From Phycisphaerae bacterium (GTDB lineage: Bacteria > Planctomycetota > Phycisphaerae > UBA1845), in the NCBI GenBank assembly GCA_024102815.1, contig JAGFJJ010000004.1, forward strand, positions 1 through 54,237: a stretch of 54,237 bases of DNA. Reading direction: 5' to 3'. The notes beneath the pieces are model-generated. The model saw only the letters and a list, made by a program, of their open reading frames with translations, searched no databases and was not told the origin of the DNA. The translations under genes were made by a program, and so were the position numbers. Shown piece after piece: positions 34,710-45,100 of the stretch; the stretch's first letter is position 1, and every line of letters starts with the position of its first letter.

Positions 34710-36371
34710 ATGCGCGATATTAACGTGACCCTGTTTGCCGCGACATGCCTGTTGGGCGTGGCCCCGGCGGTCAGCAGAGCACAACTCGTCACAGAATCCG
34801 TCGACTTGGAGCCGGGATGGAATGCAGTCTGGCTAAACATTGAACCGGAGCCAAACGAAGTGGCCACGCTTCTTGCCAATCTGCCGCCGCCGCTTGATTG
34901 TCAAGCGGTCTGGTTGTTTGATCCGACGCCAATTGGGTCAACCTCGACAATCGCCAACGCGCCGGGTCGATGGTTCGTATACGACAAGAGCCTGCCGGCC
35001 GAACTGCAATCACTCCACGCAATTCACGGACACTTGGCCTACTTCATTAAGGTCAACGTGGCCGGCCAGTTACTGATCAGTGGTCACCCAGTGAGTCGCA
35101 ACACGTCGTTCTCCAGCCACACCAGCAACTTGTTCGGCGTACTCACGAAGCCGACGGTGGGTTCGCTTACTTTTGAGGAGTACTTCTCGCTGCCCGGCGT
35201 CATCGGCAAGATCCGCACCGGTGCTCAGCCGAATCAACACGACCTTTTCGCCCTGGAAGATGGAGCGCTGGTGCGGCGCAGCCTCCTGGACCTGGTCGCG
35301 CCCAATCGCGCTTATTGGGTCAACGTCGTGCAGAATTTCGATTTCGGCGGCCTGGTGGACGTCACGACGGCCGGCAAGGGTCTATCCTTCGGGCGAACCA
35401 CGGCGCTGACTACGCTCAACATCGGCTTACCCTCCCTGCCGACCAGTCGGACTCTATCACTCCACGCGAGTAGCTGTGTGTCGCTCGGGAGCGAGGCGTG
35501 CCCAGCCGGCTCCTCGGGCGAGGCGTGGCTTGAATACCGGGACGATTCCGGCGGCGGGCTCCCGGTCTGGCGTTCGTTGGCGGACGGCGTGGACGTCATC
35601 GTGCCACCGAAAACAGCCAAGGTGGAATTGACGCTGCGTGCGCGACGTGCGTTGGTCTCTGACAGGGGCAGGAGTGCGATGGGTGCCGTCCCCATCAACC
35701 CGCTGCCGCCCGTGGTCATCGATGTTACGGATGACCAGGGATCGCGCGCGCTGGTTTCGGCGGACGTCATTGTAGAGCCGATATTCGGCCAATGGGTGGG
35801 CCAGGCACACCTGACCAAGGTCAGCACGCACCCGGTACTGCAGAGCCTGCCGCTCGATCAGGCTGAAGCGATCCCAATGGATATGACCCTCATTCTGGAG
35901 CTGCCCGGTCCGGACGACCAGGCGGGAGGGGCCGTGCCACATTTGCTGGACTCCATAGCTCTTGAGACATTTCGCGACGGGAGAGCCCTGCAACGGCGTT
36001 TCACTTCCGCATTAATCGATCGCCCCCTCGTGTTGGTCGAGGACGAGGGGGATCCGGTTGACCCGCTCGGCGCGACCGGAACGCTGCACGGCACGCTGCA
36101 TATCGCGCCGCACGATCCGTTGAACCCATATCGGCATCGCTACAACCCGGAACATCGGCTCGGCTATGACATCACGCGCGACATCACGATCGAGATTCGA
36201 TCGCTGGGCGCCTCGGTTGCGGACGAGTTGGCCGGGCTAGACGGGACGTTCGGCCCACATCGGCTCGCCGGTCGGTACACCGAGGTGATCACCGGCATTA
36301 CGGCCGACCCCATCACGGTCCAAGGGGAATTCAGGCTGGATCGGTTCGAGGGCCAACCTGTTTCCAATTGA
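34710..36371 (+). CDS. Secreted protein with N-terminal GWN-type domain (Tc-like operon gene 1)
   Basis: The frame encodes 553 residues. A signal peptide (MRDINVTLFAATCLLGVAPA, cleavage near SRA-QL) precedes a domain beginning LEPGWNAVWLNI and running to about residue 190 with LLANLPPPL, AVWLFDPT, HGHLAYFIKV and AYWVNVVQNF. The remainder is beta-rich with a Cys pair (SSCVSLGSEAC) and a C-terminal half of about 200 residues (TLHIAPHDPLNPYRHRYNP, GRYTEVITGI). The same GWN start occurs inside the RHS protein. It is exported and probably acts outside the cell with the next two gene products. The start has AAGGGC upstream; the gap to the next gene is 58 bases. Confidence 0.75.
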   Translation: MRDINVTLFAATCLLGVAPAVSRAQLVTESVDLEPGWNAVWLNIEPEPNEVATLLANLPPPLDCQAVWLFDPTPIGSTSTIANAPGRWFVYDKSLPAELQSLHAIHGHLAYFIKVNVAGQLLISGHPVSRNTSFSSHTSNLFGVLTKPTVGSLTFEEYFSLPGVIGKIRTGAQPNQHDLFALEDGALVRRSLLDLVAPNRAYWVNVVQNFDFGGLVDVTTAGKGLSFGRTTALTTLNIGLPSLPTSRTLSLHASSCVSLGSEACPAGSSGEAWLEYRDDSGGGLPVWRSLADGVDVIVPPKTAKVELTLRARRALVSDRGRSAMGAVPINPLPPVVIDVTDDQGSRALVSADVIVEPIFGQWVGQAHLTKVSTHPVLQSLPLDQAEAIPMDMTLILELPGPDDQAGGAVPHLLDSIALETFRDGRALQRRFTSALIDRPLVLVEDEGDPVDPLGATGTLHGTLHIAPHDPLNPYRHRYNPEHRLGYDITRDITIEIRSLGASVADELAGLDGTFGPHRLAGRYTEVITGITADPITVQGEFRLDRFEGQPVSN

Positions 36372-36429
36372 CGCATCGCTGAATGGGTGAAGGCGAAGAG
36401 TCAACGCTTTATTAAGATGGAACGCTCCG

Positions 36430-39400
36430 ATGCAACATATGCTATTTGACAAAACTGAGCAGAACACTCTTCGAAGTACGGCGAGAATCCGCACGACCAC
36501 AGTTCGCCGGCGCCTGGTGGCGAGGAGCGTGTTCGCGCTGATGATGTTCACCGCCTCGCGAACAACGGTTGCCGGCGAGTTGTGCGACCCACAAATCGCC
36601 GTCTGTTTTCAAAGCATCGGTGATCTTTCGGGTGGAGACTTTTTCAGCAACGCATTGGGCGTCGTTCACGTCAACGGTGTAGTGGTCGTGGTCGGGGAAA
36701 GTGCCTCTGACGCGACGCCCCCGACCTGCGGCAACTGTCGGGAAGCGGTCAAGTTCGCCAATGGGCAGCTCTTTCGCGTTGTAAACCTGACAAACGGGAT
36801 CATCTCCTCCACCGCGAGGGATATCGCCCTGGTCGACGGGGCGACCGTGATTACCGGGAACGCCACGACCGATCCTCCCGGCCCCGGCGCTTTGGTGACC
36901 AACGCTTTTCGCGCGGTCCAGGTCGGGGACGAGTCGGTGGTCCCGCTCCTATTGCCAAATGCCGGCTTCAAGTCCGGAACGTCGATCTCGGACGACGGCA
37001 TGGTCGTCGTCGGTCACACGACCGACGATCTCCTTTCAAACAGCACTGCGTATCGATGGACGCCTTCCGGCGGCACAACGGTGCTGCCGATCTCGGGTCT
37101 TCATCGCACCGCCTTTGGCGTGTCACCCAATGGCTTCTACTCGGTCGGTACGCTGGGAGATCAAAACGTCCCGTGGGTCTTCCCCAATCCAAACCTGGCA
37201 TGCCCTGATCCGAACGTTTGTAGTGCGTTGATCGGCGGCATGGCCGACTCCGCAACGAGCGTATCTCCCATCACCGGCCGTGCGGTAACAGACACCGGCG
37301 TTGTCGTCGGCATGGCCAACCTGATCTTTCCACTGTCCGGTCAGGAGGCCTTTCGCTGGACCCCGGCGCACGACTCGGAGCCGGCGTCCGTTGTCGCGCT
37401 TGGTGACCTGCCTGGTGGATTCGTGAAGAGCGAAGCCTTGGCTGTCTCCAACGACGGAAACACCGTTGTGGGCTACAGCGCGGCTTCACTCTCGATTCCG
37501 ACCAACGCCGCGTTTATCTGGAATTCAAACTTGGGCATGCTTAATCTTCGTGAACTCGCCGCCGAGGACGACCATGTCGGCGTGTTGGATGGCTGGACGT
37601 TGGTGCAAGCGAACGCTATCTCCACCGATGGCTTGGCCATCGCAGGCACCGGTCTGAACCCCTCCGGAAATACCGAAGGATGGTTCATCACGCTGCCGGA
37701 CTGCAACGGCAACGGCTGGTGGGACGCCGCAGAATCACCCATCCCGTCGACGCGCACCACGAGAACAGTATTGGAGCTCGACGGAATCGTTGGCTTCGCG
37801 GAATTGGTCGCACCGCCGCCGGCACTTGAAATCACGGGTGATCTGACGATCGAGGCTTGGGTCTACCTGCGGCGCATCGGCGTCACCCAGACCGTGATCG
37901 TCCTGGGCGGGAATGTCGAAGACCCTGCGAACAATGTGCTGTACGGCGTGGAAGTGGATGCGACGGGCGACGTCGTTGTCACGCATGAGCGATCCGATCT
38001 GTCCGACGCCGTGTTTGTGGCGGATACGAATCTGCGGCCGGGCCGATGGTATCACCTGGCCGTTATGCGTACGGCGCCGCCATCACAGGATGCCGAATAC
38101 GCAGTTCAGATCGACGATCGACCGGCTCTGGTGGGAGGCGTCGGTGGCGGGCCGGATGGTGGGACGTCTGGAACGCTGCGCATCGGTCGAGGAACGGGCG
38201 GAGCCGGAGATCGGCAACTCGACGGTTTTCTGGCTGACGTGCGGGTGTGGAATGTTGTTCGCAATGCGGCGCAGATTCACGGATCAATGTTCACATCTGA
38301 GCCGCTGGACCCGGACGGGCTCGTGGCTTCCTGGCCGATGGACGAGGAGGACGGCACGATACTCGTGGACACGGCGGGTTCCAGCGATCTGACGTTGGCA
38401 GGAAACGCCCAACGCGCCACGGTGGGCGCGGATTGCAACCACAATGGCGTGCCTGACGCCTGTGACCCCGACTGCAACGGAAACGGCATACCCGACGAGT
38501 GCGACGTCATTGACGGTACAAGCTGCGACAACGACCTCAACGGCCATCCGGATGAGTGCGACGCGCCGCAGGTGTTGGCCGAACTCGCCAGCGCGGATGC
38601 GGCGGCGACCCAGGTGTTTCGGGAGGAACGCGACGATCCGGTGAGCCCGACCACGTTTGGCACGATGATTCAGCACTACGGGCGCCCCTGGAAGCCGGAC
38701 ACGGGGCAGACGCCTGGCGGCGGCATCTGCGTGGACGGTTCGCGTGACGGTCTGACGTGTGGCCCGGGTGAACCATGCCCCGGCGGGAGCTGCCTTCCGC
38801 CACTTGGCACAGGCACGACGCGCGATCCGGCCGAGCGCCTTCGCATACTGGCACGCAACCCTTCGTGCCTGCCGACGGACGTAGCCCAGACGGTCCTGAA
38901 CGAATTGTTTTCATTCGAAATGTTGCTGGGCAATGAGGCCTTCTCCGATGCGATGGATCCTACGGTCGGCGAGGGCGCTTTGGGCGAGTCGATTTCCCTG
39001 GACCAGGTACCCGGAATCTTTGCGTTCAACGGGTTGCCGGGCATCAACTCGTTGATGGCCGAGGAGCTGGCGCTGCTGCGCGGGCGTGAAATCGCCCTGC
39101 CGGCATCGCCCATGGATCCGCTTGACGACGGATTGGCAAGCAACGCCGATGGCAACTATCCGCAGTTTGGCGCGGCCAAGCGAGCCGCGGTCTATAACAG
39201 ACTCCGGCCCAACACGACGGGAGCGCTCGGCTCCATCGGCTTTCGCTCCAACTATGGTTTCTCGAGTACGACAGACAACGCGGCCGCTTCGGAGGCGTAC
39301 CCTCAAGGTTACGGCGACGCCTTCGGGTACTACCTTACAGCCACGACCACTTATCTGGACGCATTCGGGGCGGCCGGGGCTGAACCGGTGCCGCCCGAGT

Positions 39401-42150
39401 ATGCAGATCTGCTGGTGGAATCGCTGGTCGTTCCTGACGGCAGCACGGATTGCAACGGCGCCGACTGCGAATCGATCCAGGATGACGACGGCGTGATTCA
39501 CCACGTCGGTTTCCGGTCGGTGCGCAACATGGCTGCGGCCATGGCGGCGCGAGCGCGAACGGCTGATCGCATTGTGGAACTGACCTTTCGCCGCGACTAC
39601 CGGGAGGACATCGACACACCGCTGACGGATTCAAATCCCCAGCGGGCGTGGGGCATCGCGGATTGGGCTCGTCGAGGCGCGGTCGGCGCCTACTTCGATT
39701 GGGCGGCGCTGAACCACCTTCTGCCGGCACCGCAGGCGGGCGACGGCACAGGCGTCGCCGATGTTCATCGCCAGAACGCCGAAGAGGTTCGCATCCTATG
39801 CTCGACCGTGGAGCAGATGCAGGAGCGCGTCAATTCCGCCGGTGCCGGGCTGAATCCCCTCGGCCTCGTACCGAACGTCGTTCCGTTCCGCATCATCCAG
39901 CCGGGGCAACTGCTGGACTTTCTCGAGGGTGGTGCCAGCGCCGGCAATTCACACTACGGCATCGTTCGCTCCGCGGCGCTCGACGCTATCAAGAACGCTC
40001 GCGGCATTCTGCAGCGGGCCAACCTCGCGCTCAATCGACTGCGAACCAACGAGACCTCCTTTACAGACTTCGAGGACCAGGTTCGCGAAAGCGACGTCGG
40101 CCTTAACGACCGGCTGATCGAAATCTTCGGTCTGCCATCGGTTTCCGATCAGTCGGACAACGACGGCGAGGACAACGACGCAGACGGCGTTCAGCTCACC
40201 GGGGGCCTCAACGATCCGGACGACGACCTCCTGGAGTCAGGCTGCAATGGCGACTGCCCGGGGAGTCCGGACCTGGTCAACTTCCTGCTCGACGCCCAGG
40301 CGCTGGATGATCTGGGTTGGGCGGAGCGCGGCGCAGTTGGACAAGTACAGTTGGCGATGTTCGAGCTGAGAACGGCTACATTGCGTGCGCAAATCGCTCG
40401 ACAGGCGCTGGCCAACCTCGAAGCCTCGATTCAGGATCACGCGGAACACGTGGCGCTGGTTCGCCAGGAGGCGGTCGAAGAACTAGAAATTCGCGCTGAC
40501 GCCTGCGACGAGCAACTCAGCGTCGTCGCGCGCCAGGAGGAACTGGCCAAGGCTCGGCAGGAGCAAGGGTTCCTTAGCCGCGTGGGTGGGTTTTTCGAGC
40601 AAGCGGCGGCTTGCGCCCTTTCGGGAGGAACCGTGGGCTGCGGATCGGCCCTAAATGGGGCGCTCGGGATCGGAGGCGAAGCCATCGGTCAGATCGCGTC
40701 GGGCAGCAGTCCGGTCGACGACATAAGCGAACAGTTCGACCTTCAAAAGGAGGAACTGCGCGTCAACTGCTGGCAGACTGCCTCGCTCACGAAGATATCC
40801 AACGACCAGACCATCCGGTCCCTGGAGATCGCCCTGGAGGACCTTGTGCGGCGAACTCCACAGGCGATTCTGGAGCTCGCCGTCGCGGAGAATCAGGCCC
40901 GCCAGGCATTTGCCGTCGTGCGCAAGGACTTCCAGGAGGGCAAGCGGCTACTCGACGAGCGAGACCGCGTTCGTCGCGTCCAGAGGGACAAGCTGCAGGA
41001 CTTTCGCTTCCGCGATCTGGCCTATCGCACGTTCCGCAATCACGCCCTCGAGCAGTACGGCGCCTTCTTTGATCTGGCTGACCGCTACGTCATGCTGGCG
41101 GCACGCGCGTTTGCGTATGAGTACAACGAGCGCGACGCGGTCGACACCGAGATGCGCGCGTTGTATGGCGAGCAGCTTCTGGGGACCGAATCGGCAGTCG
41201 ACCGGGGTCTCGAAAGCGTCATCGCCAGATTGGACGAGCGGCGTCAGGAAAGCGACTTCGCGTCGCGGCTTCAGAAACTATCGCTGTTCGACCAGGGCGG
41301 CGACGAATTCAGCTTGCGAAAGAACCTTCTCGGCCTGGCGATCGACCCGGCGCACGACACCGCGCAACAGCAATTGGAGAAGAACAAGGCGTTCCGCGCC
41401 GTGCTCGAATCGAGCATCGTGCAGGATTTGCTTGAGGTTCCAGCTTTCGCACAGCTGGCCAGCATCGACAGCGATCGCGACGGCGGCCCGGCAATCGTAC
41501 TGACTTTCCCTACGGAAGTGGCCGGTCGAACCCTGTTCGGCAGGCGGCGCGGGACACAGTTTGGGGCGCCGGCCAACTTCGACACCTGTTCGAATCCAAA
41601 GCTATTCGAGTTCGCGATCCTTCTGGAAGGGGTGGACAATCCAAGTGCTTTGGGTGTGGACGGACCACTGATCTTCGCACACTTCCTACCCGTGGGGTCG
41701 AGCATGTTGCGTACGCCGACGACAGGCGACTGTGCGTTGCGGCCGGTGCGGACCTGGGCGGTCGTGGATCAGAAGATCCCCGGCGTGCTTTCGGCCTACC
41801 GCAGCGCGGGCGAGAGCATCCTGGACGTGTTTGATTTGCCGCGGCTTGCGACGTCCGCGGATCTCTACGAGATCAATCGATTCCCAGTTTCGCAGGCCCA
41901 AGTTCGCCAGACCGAGAACCCGGTTTTTCAGGATGACCTTGCGGGGTGGTCGGTGTGGAACACGCAGTGGATGCTCGCCATCCCCGGGAGACAGTTCGCG
42001 GACCACGGCGACAACGCCGATGTCGTGCGGCAAAAGCTGCTGATATTGATTTATGACGCGGATGCGAATGGAAATCCCAGAAGCCCGGATGCCAACTTGG
42101 GCATCGACGATATCAAGATCCGCATCAAGGCCTACGGCAAACCGTCTTGA
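36430..42150 (+). CDS. Very large secreted multidomain protein, TcA-like in its C-terminal half
   Basis: The frame encodes 1906 residues. A long N-terminus with a hydrophobic segment (about 32-50) precedes HAF-like repeats (about 70-430), a LamG-like domain (about 445-650, LTIEAWVYLRR, GRWYHLAVMR), and calcium-loop motifs (about 665-710, DCNGNGIPDECD). A long helical region follows, with coiled coils, a Gly/Ala-rich piece (about 1385-1425) and FFDLADRYVMLAARAFAYEY near 1545, which resembles a conserved helix of TcA pore-forming subunits. The C-terminus is beta-like. Together with the RHS protein after it, this suggests a Tc-toxin A-like subunit with added binding domains. The TcA part is an inference from memory. 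Confidence 0.75.
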   Translation: MQHMLFDKTEQNTLRSTARIRTTTVRRRLVARSVFALMMFTASRTTVAGELCDPQIAVCFQSIGDLSGGDFFSNALGVVHVNGVVVVVGESASDATPPTCGNCREAVKFANGQLFRVVNLTNGIISSTARDIALVDGATVITGNATTDPPGPGALVTNAFRAVQVGDESVVPLLLPNAGFKSGTSISDDGMVVVGHTTDDLLSNSTAYRWTPSGGTTVLPISGLHRTAFGVSPNGFYSVGTLGDQNVPWVFPNPNLACPDPNVCSALIGGMADSATSVSPITGRAVTDTGVVVGMANLIFPLSGQEAFRWTPAHDSEPASVVALGDLPGGFVKSEALAVSNDGNTVVGYSAASLSIPTNAAFIWNSNLGMLNLRELAAEDDHVGVLDGWTLVQANAISTDGLAIAGTGLNPSGNTEGWFITLPDCNGNGWWDAAESPIPSTRTTRTVLELDGIVGFAELVAPPPALEITGDLTIEAWVYLRRIGVTQTVIVLGGNVEDPANNVLYGVEVDATGDVVVTHERSDLSDAVFVADTNLRPGRWYHLAVMRTAPPSQDAEYAVQIDDRPALVGGVGGGPDGGTSGTLRIGRGTGGAGDRQLDGFLADVRVWNVVRNAAQIHGSMFTSEPLDPDGLVASWPMDEEDGTILVDTAGSSDLTLAGNAQRATVGADCNHNGVPDACDPDCNGNGIPDECDVIDGTSCDNDLNGHPDECDAPQVLAELASADAAATQVFREERDDPVSPTTFGTMIQHYGRPWKPDTGQTPGGGICVDGSRDGLTCGPGEPCPGGSCLPPLGTGTTRDPAERLRILARNPSCLPTDVAQTVLNELFSFEMLLGNEAFSDAMDPTVGEGALGESISLDQVPGIFAFNGLPGINSLMAEELALLRGREIALPASPMDPLDDGLASNADGNYPQFGAAKRAAVYNRLRPNTTGALGSIGFRSNYGFSSTTDNAAASEAYPQGYGDAFGYYLTATTTYLDAFGAAGAEPVPPEYADLLVESLVVPDGSTDCNGADCESIQDDDGVIHHVGFRSVRNMAAAMAARARTADRIVELTFRRDYREDIDTPLTDSNPQRAWGIADWARRGAVGAYFDWAALNHLLPAPQAGDGTGVADVHRQNAEEVRILCSTVEQMQERVNSAGAGLNPLGLVPNVVPFRIIQPGQLLDFLEGGASAGNSHYGIVRSAALDAIKNARGILQRANLALNRLRTNETSFTDFEDQVRESDVGLNDRLIEIFGLPSVSDQSDNDGEDNDADGVQLTGGLNDPDDDLLESGCNGDCPGSPDLVNFLLDAQALDDLGWAERGAVGQVQLAMFELRTATLRAQIARQALANLEASIQDHAEHVALVRQEAVEELEIRADACDEQLSVVARQEELAKARQEQGFLSRVGGFFEQAAACALSGGTVGCGSALNGALGIGGEAIGQIASGSSPVDDISEQFDLQKEELRVNCWQTASLTKISNDQTIRSLEIALEDLVRRTPQAILELAVAENQARQAFAVVRKDFQEGKRLLDERDRVRRVQRDKLQDFRFRDLAYRTFRNHALEQYGAFFDLADRYVMLAARAFAYEYNERDAVDTEMRALYGEQLLGTESAVDRGLESVIARLDERRQESDFASRLQKLSLFDQGGDEFSLRKNLLGLAIDPAHDTAQQQLEKNKAFRAVLESSIVQDLLEVPAFAQLASIDSDRDGGPAIVLTFPTEVAGRTLFGRRRGTQFGAPANFDTCSNPKLFEFAILLEGVDNPSALGVDGPLIFAHFLPVGSSMLRTPTTGDCALRPVRTWAVVDQKIPGVLSAYRSAGESILDVFDLPRLATSADLYEINRFPVSQAQVRQTENPVFQDDLAGWSVWNTQWMLAIPGRQFADHGDNADVVRQKLLILIYDADANGNPRSPDANLGIDDIKIRIKAYGKPS

Positions 42151-42170
42151 GACGACCACGGAGTGATCCC

Positions 42171-45100
42171 ATGAAACGGCGCACAGTATTAGGAATCATC
42201 TTCCTGTTCTTGGTTCCAATCGCCGAAGCGTCGGACAAGAACGGCGTATCGCCGCAGGCTATATCGCTTCCGTCCGGACCGGGGTCGATTCAGGGCTTGG
42301 GGGAGTCTTTTCAGCCGCAGCTTAACAGCGGAAGCGGATCGTACTCCGTAGTCCTTCAACTTCCGAAAGGACCAGCCGGCTTTGGACCGTCGCTGTCGCT
42401 CCAGTATCACACCGGCAACGGGAACGGCGTGTTCGGCCTCGGCTGGCGGCTCTCAGGCGTGACCACGATCTGCCGGAATATCGACCACGGTCTGCCGCTT
42501 TACGTCGAAGCGCCGAATGGCGTGGACGATGATTTCGACGGTGTCGTCGACAACCCGGGAGAGATCGATCGCTACAGCGGCGTGGACCTCGAGGAGCTGG
42601 TGCCGCTTGCCGACGGCACCTTCCGCAGCGAAAGCGAGTCGCGGTTTCTTCGGTACGAACGGACACCGTCGGGTTGGCTGACCCGCGAAAAGAAGGGCAT
42701 CGCACACGAATTCGGCGCCACGCCGTCGGCACGCATCGAGGACAACAGCCGGGTGTTCGCATGGCTACTTGACCGGACTACTGATCTGCACGGCAATGCC
42801 GTCGAGTACCGATACGTTTCCGATGTCGATTCGCCCGGGCAGAAGTACTGCAAGGAGATTCGTTGGCCAGCGGCGCCTTCGTTCTATGCTGTGGTGATAA
42901 GCTACGATCACGGCCGGCCCGACGTCTACTCCGATTTTCGCAGCGGCTTCGAGGTCCGCACGGCGCAAAGAGTGTCCCGAATCGACGTGATCGCCCAAGG
43001 CGTCCCCGTGCCGCCCGGGGCATTGACGGGCGACTTTAACGATGACGGCGTGTCGGACTTTCTGATCCGGCGCTACGTTCTCGAGTATGCTCCCGACACA
43101 TTGCAATCGCTGCTTTCCCGAATCATATTGATCGGTGCGGACGGCGTAACGGCCCTGCCACCGATCACGTTCGACTATACGGGGTGGCAGCCGCTTGACG
43201 ACGTCGCCGCCACGATCACTCAAAGCTCGGGAGATCCCCCGGCCGCCCTGGACTCAGACAACGTCGAGCTTATCGATATGAACCAGGACGGCCTGCCCGA
43301 TCTGCTGCAGGCTACCACCTCGTCTCATCAAGTGCACGTCAACCTGGGCATGGATGTGTCGGGCAAGCTGGCTTGGGATGCCGTCGGGGTCACCATCCAG
43401 GGTGCCCCAAGTCTTAACCTTGGATCGACCACCGTTCACTTGGCCGACCACTCCGCAGACGGCGAGGCCGATCTCATCCACAAGGTCAACGACACGACGT
43501 TCCAGTGCTTTCTGAACAGCGGTCACCTGAGCTGGTCGGGTGAACTCATCCTTGGCAACACGGACAGCTGGCCGAAGTGGCCGTTTGAGAATGCCGATAG
43601 TCGGACGCTCGACGCCGACCACAATCGCATGAACGACATTCTGTTTACGTCAGACAACAGCTATCGCCTGTGGATGCTCATGTCCGGCGGTCGTTATGGA
43701 CGGGAAATCTCGATCCCGGTGCTTTCGGACGGGACGGGAGCGTTTGGCTTCCACGATCCCGGTGCGCGAGTCGCCGATGTCAACGGCGACCGCATATCCG
43801 ATCTCGCGTGGATTCAAAGCACGCGGGTCGTCTACTGGGCAAGTTGCGGTCGCGGCAATTTCGACGGCCCGATTATGCTTCCGTTGTCAGGAACGCTCAG
43901 TGCGCAGGATATCACGCATTCCGACTTCGCCGACGTGAACGGCGACGCGCTGGCCGACCTGATCGTGGTACGCCCGGCGGCGTCGCCCAACGGCATCCAA
44001 TATTACCTGAACCGCGGGCAATCGGGTTTCGATACGGTGCGGACGATTCTGGGGCTTCCGGCGGTTCAAACGGGCGACACCGTTCGCTTCGCCGACATGA
44101 ACGGCAACGGTTCCGTTGACTTCCTCATTTCCAACAGCAATCGACCGACGGGTACGCGCGAGCAATTTCTCGACTTCGTGCCAGGCATCCGGCCGCACCT
44201 GCTTCGGCGGGTCGACAACGGCCTGGGGCTCGTGACGACGATGGAGTACGAGACGTCCGTAACGCAGATGATACGGGCGCGAGATCAGGGCACGCCCTGG
44301 ACGTCGAGCATGCCAATGTCGATCCCTTTGGTGGCGCGCATTACCGAGGACGATGGGCGGGGCGACCTGACTGTGCGCGAGTTCGACTATGCCAACCCCT
44401 TCTACGATCCAAAGAGGCAGGAGTTTCGCGGCTTTTCCAATGTTGTGGCACATGATCTCGGTGACAATTCAATACCGACACGGACTACGAAGTATGAATT
44501 CGACACAGGAGCCGGAGCCGAGTGCCGCAAAGGGATGATTTTGAGCCGCGACGTCAGCGACGCCACTGGGACGCACTTCGAGCGTATAGAGAACACGCTG
44601 CAGGATCGCGTCGTGGGCACATCGGCCGACGGGCAAGAGGTTTGCTTCGCCTTCAACGCCACGAGCGACCTGCAGGTTTACGAGCAAACCGCAAACCCGG
44701 TAATCGTCCGTACGGAAATCCAGGTGGACGATTTCGGAAACGCGCTCGTGGTAGACCAACGCGGCGTGGCCGACACTGAAGGCGATGAAACACACGTCGA
44801 AAACACGTTCGCCTACCACCCGGACATCTGGCTGATGGACCGAAGGTCGCACGCGACGACGCGCAATCGCAATGGGGAGAAGGTCGCCGAATCCCTGTTT
44901 GAGTACGACGAGTTCGGCGACCTCATCGAGCGGCAGGACTGGCTCGATACTGGCGATCGCTACATCTCCGCCGTCCGCAGGGAATACGACGACTTCGGTA
45001 ACGTCATTACGATGATCGACGCCAACGATCATAGTCGCTCGATCGCCTACGATGACGTGCTGCACGTCTACCCACTGTCGGAAGCGGTGCATCTGCAATC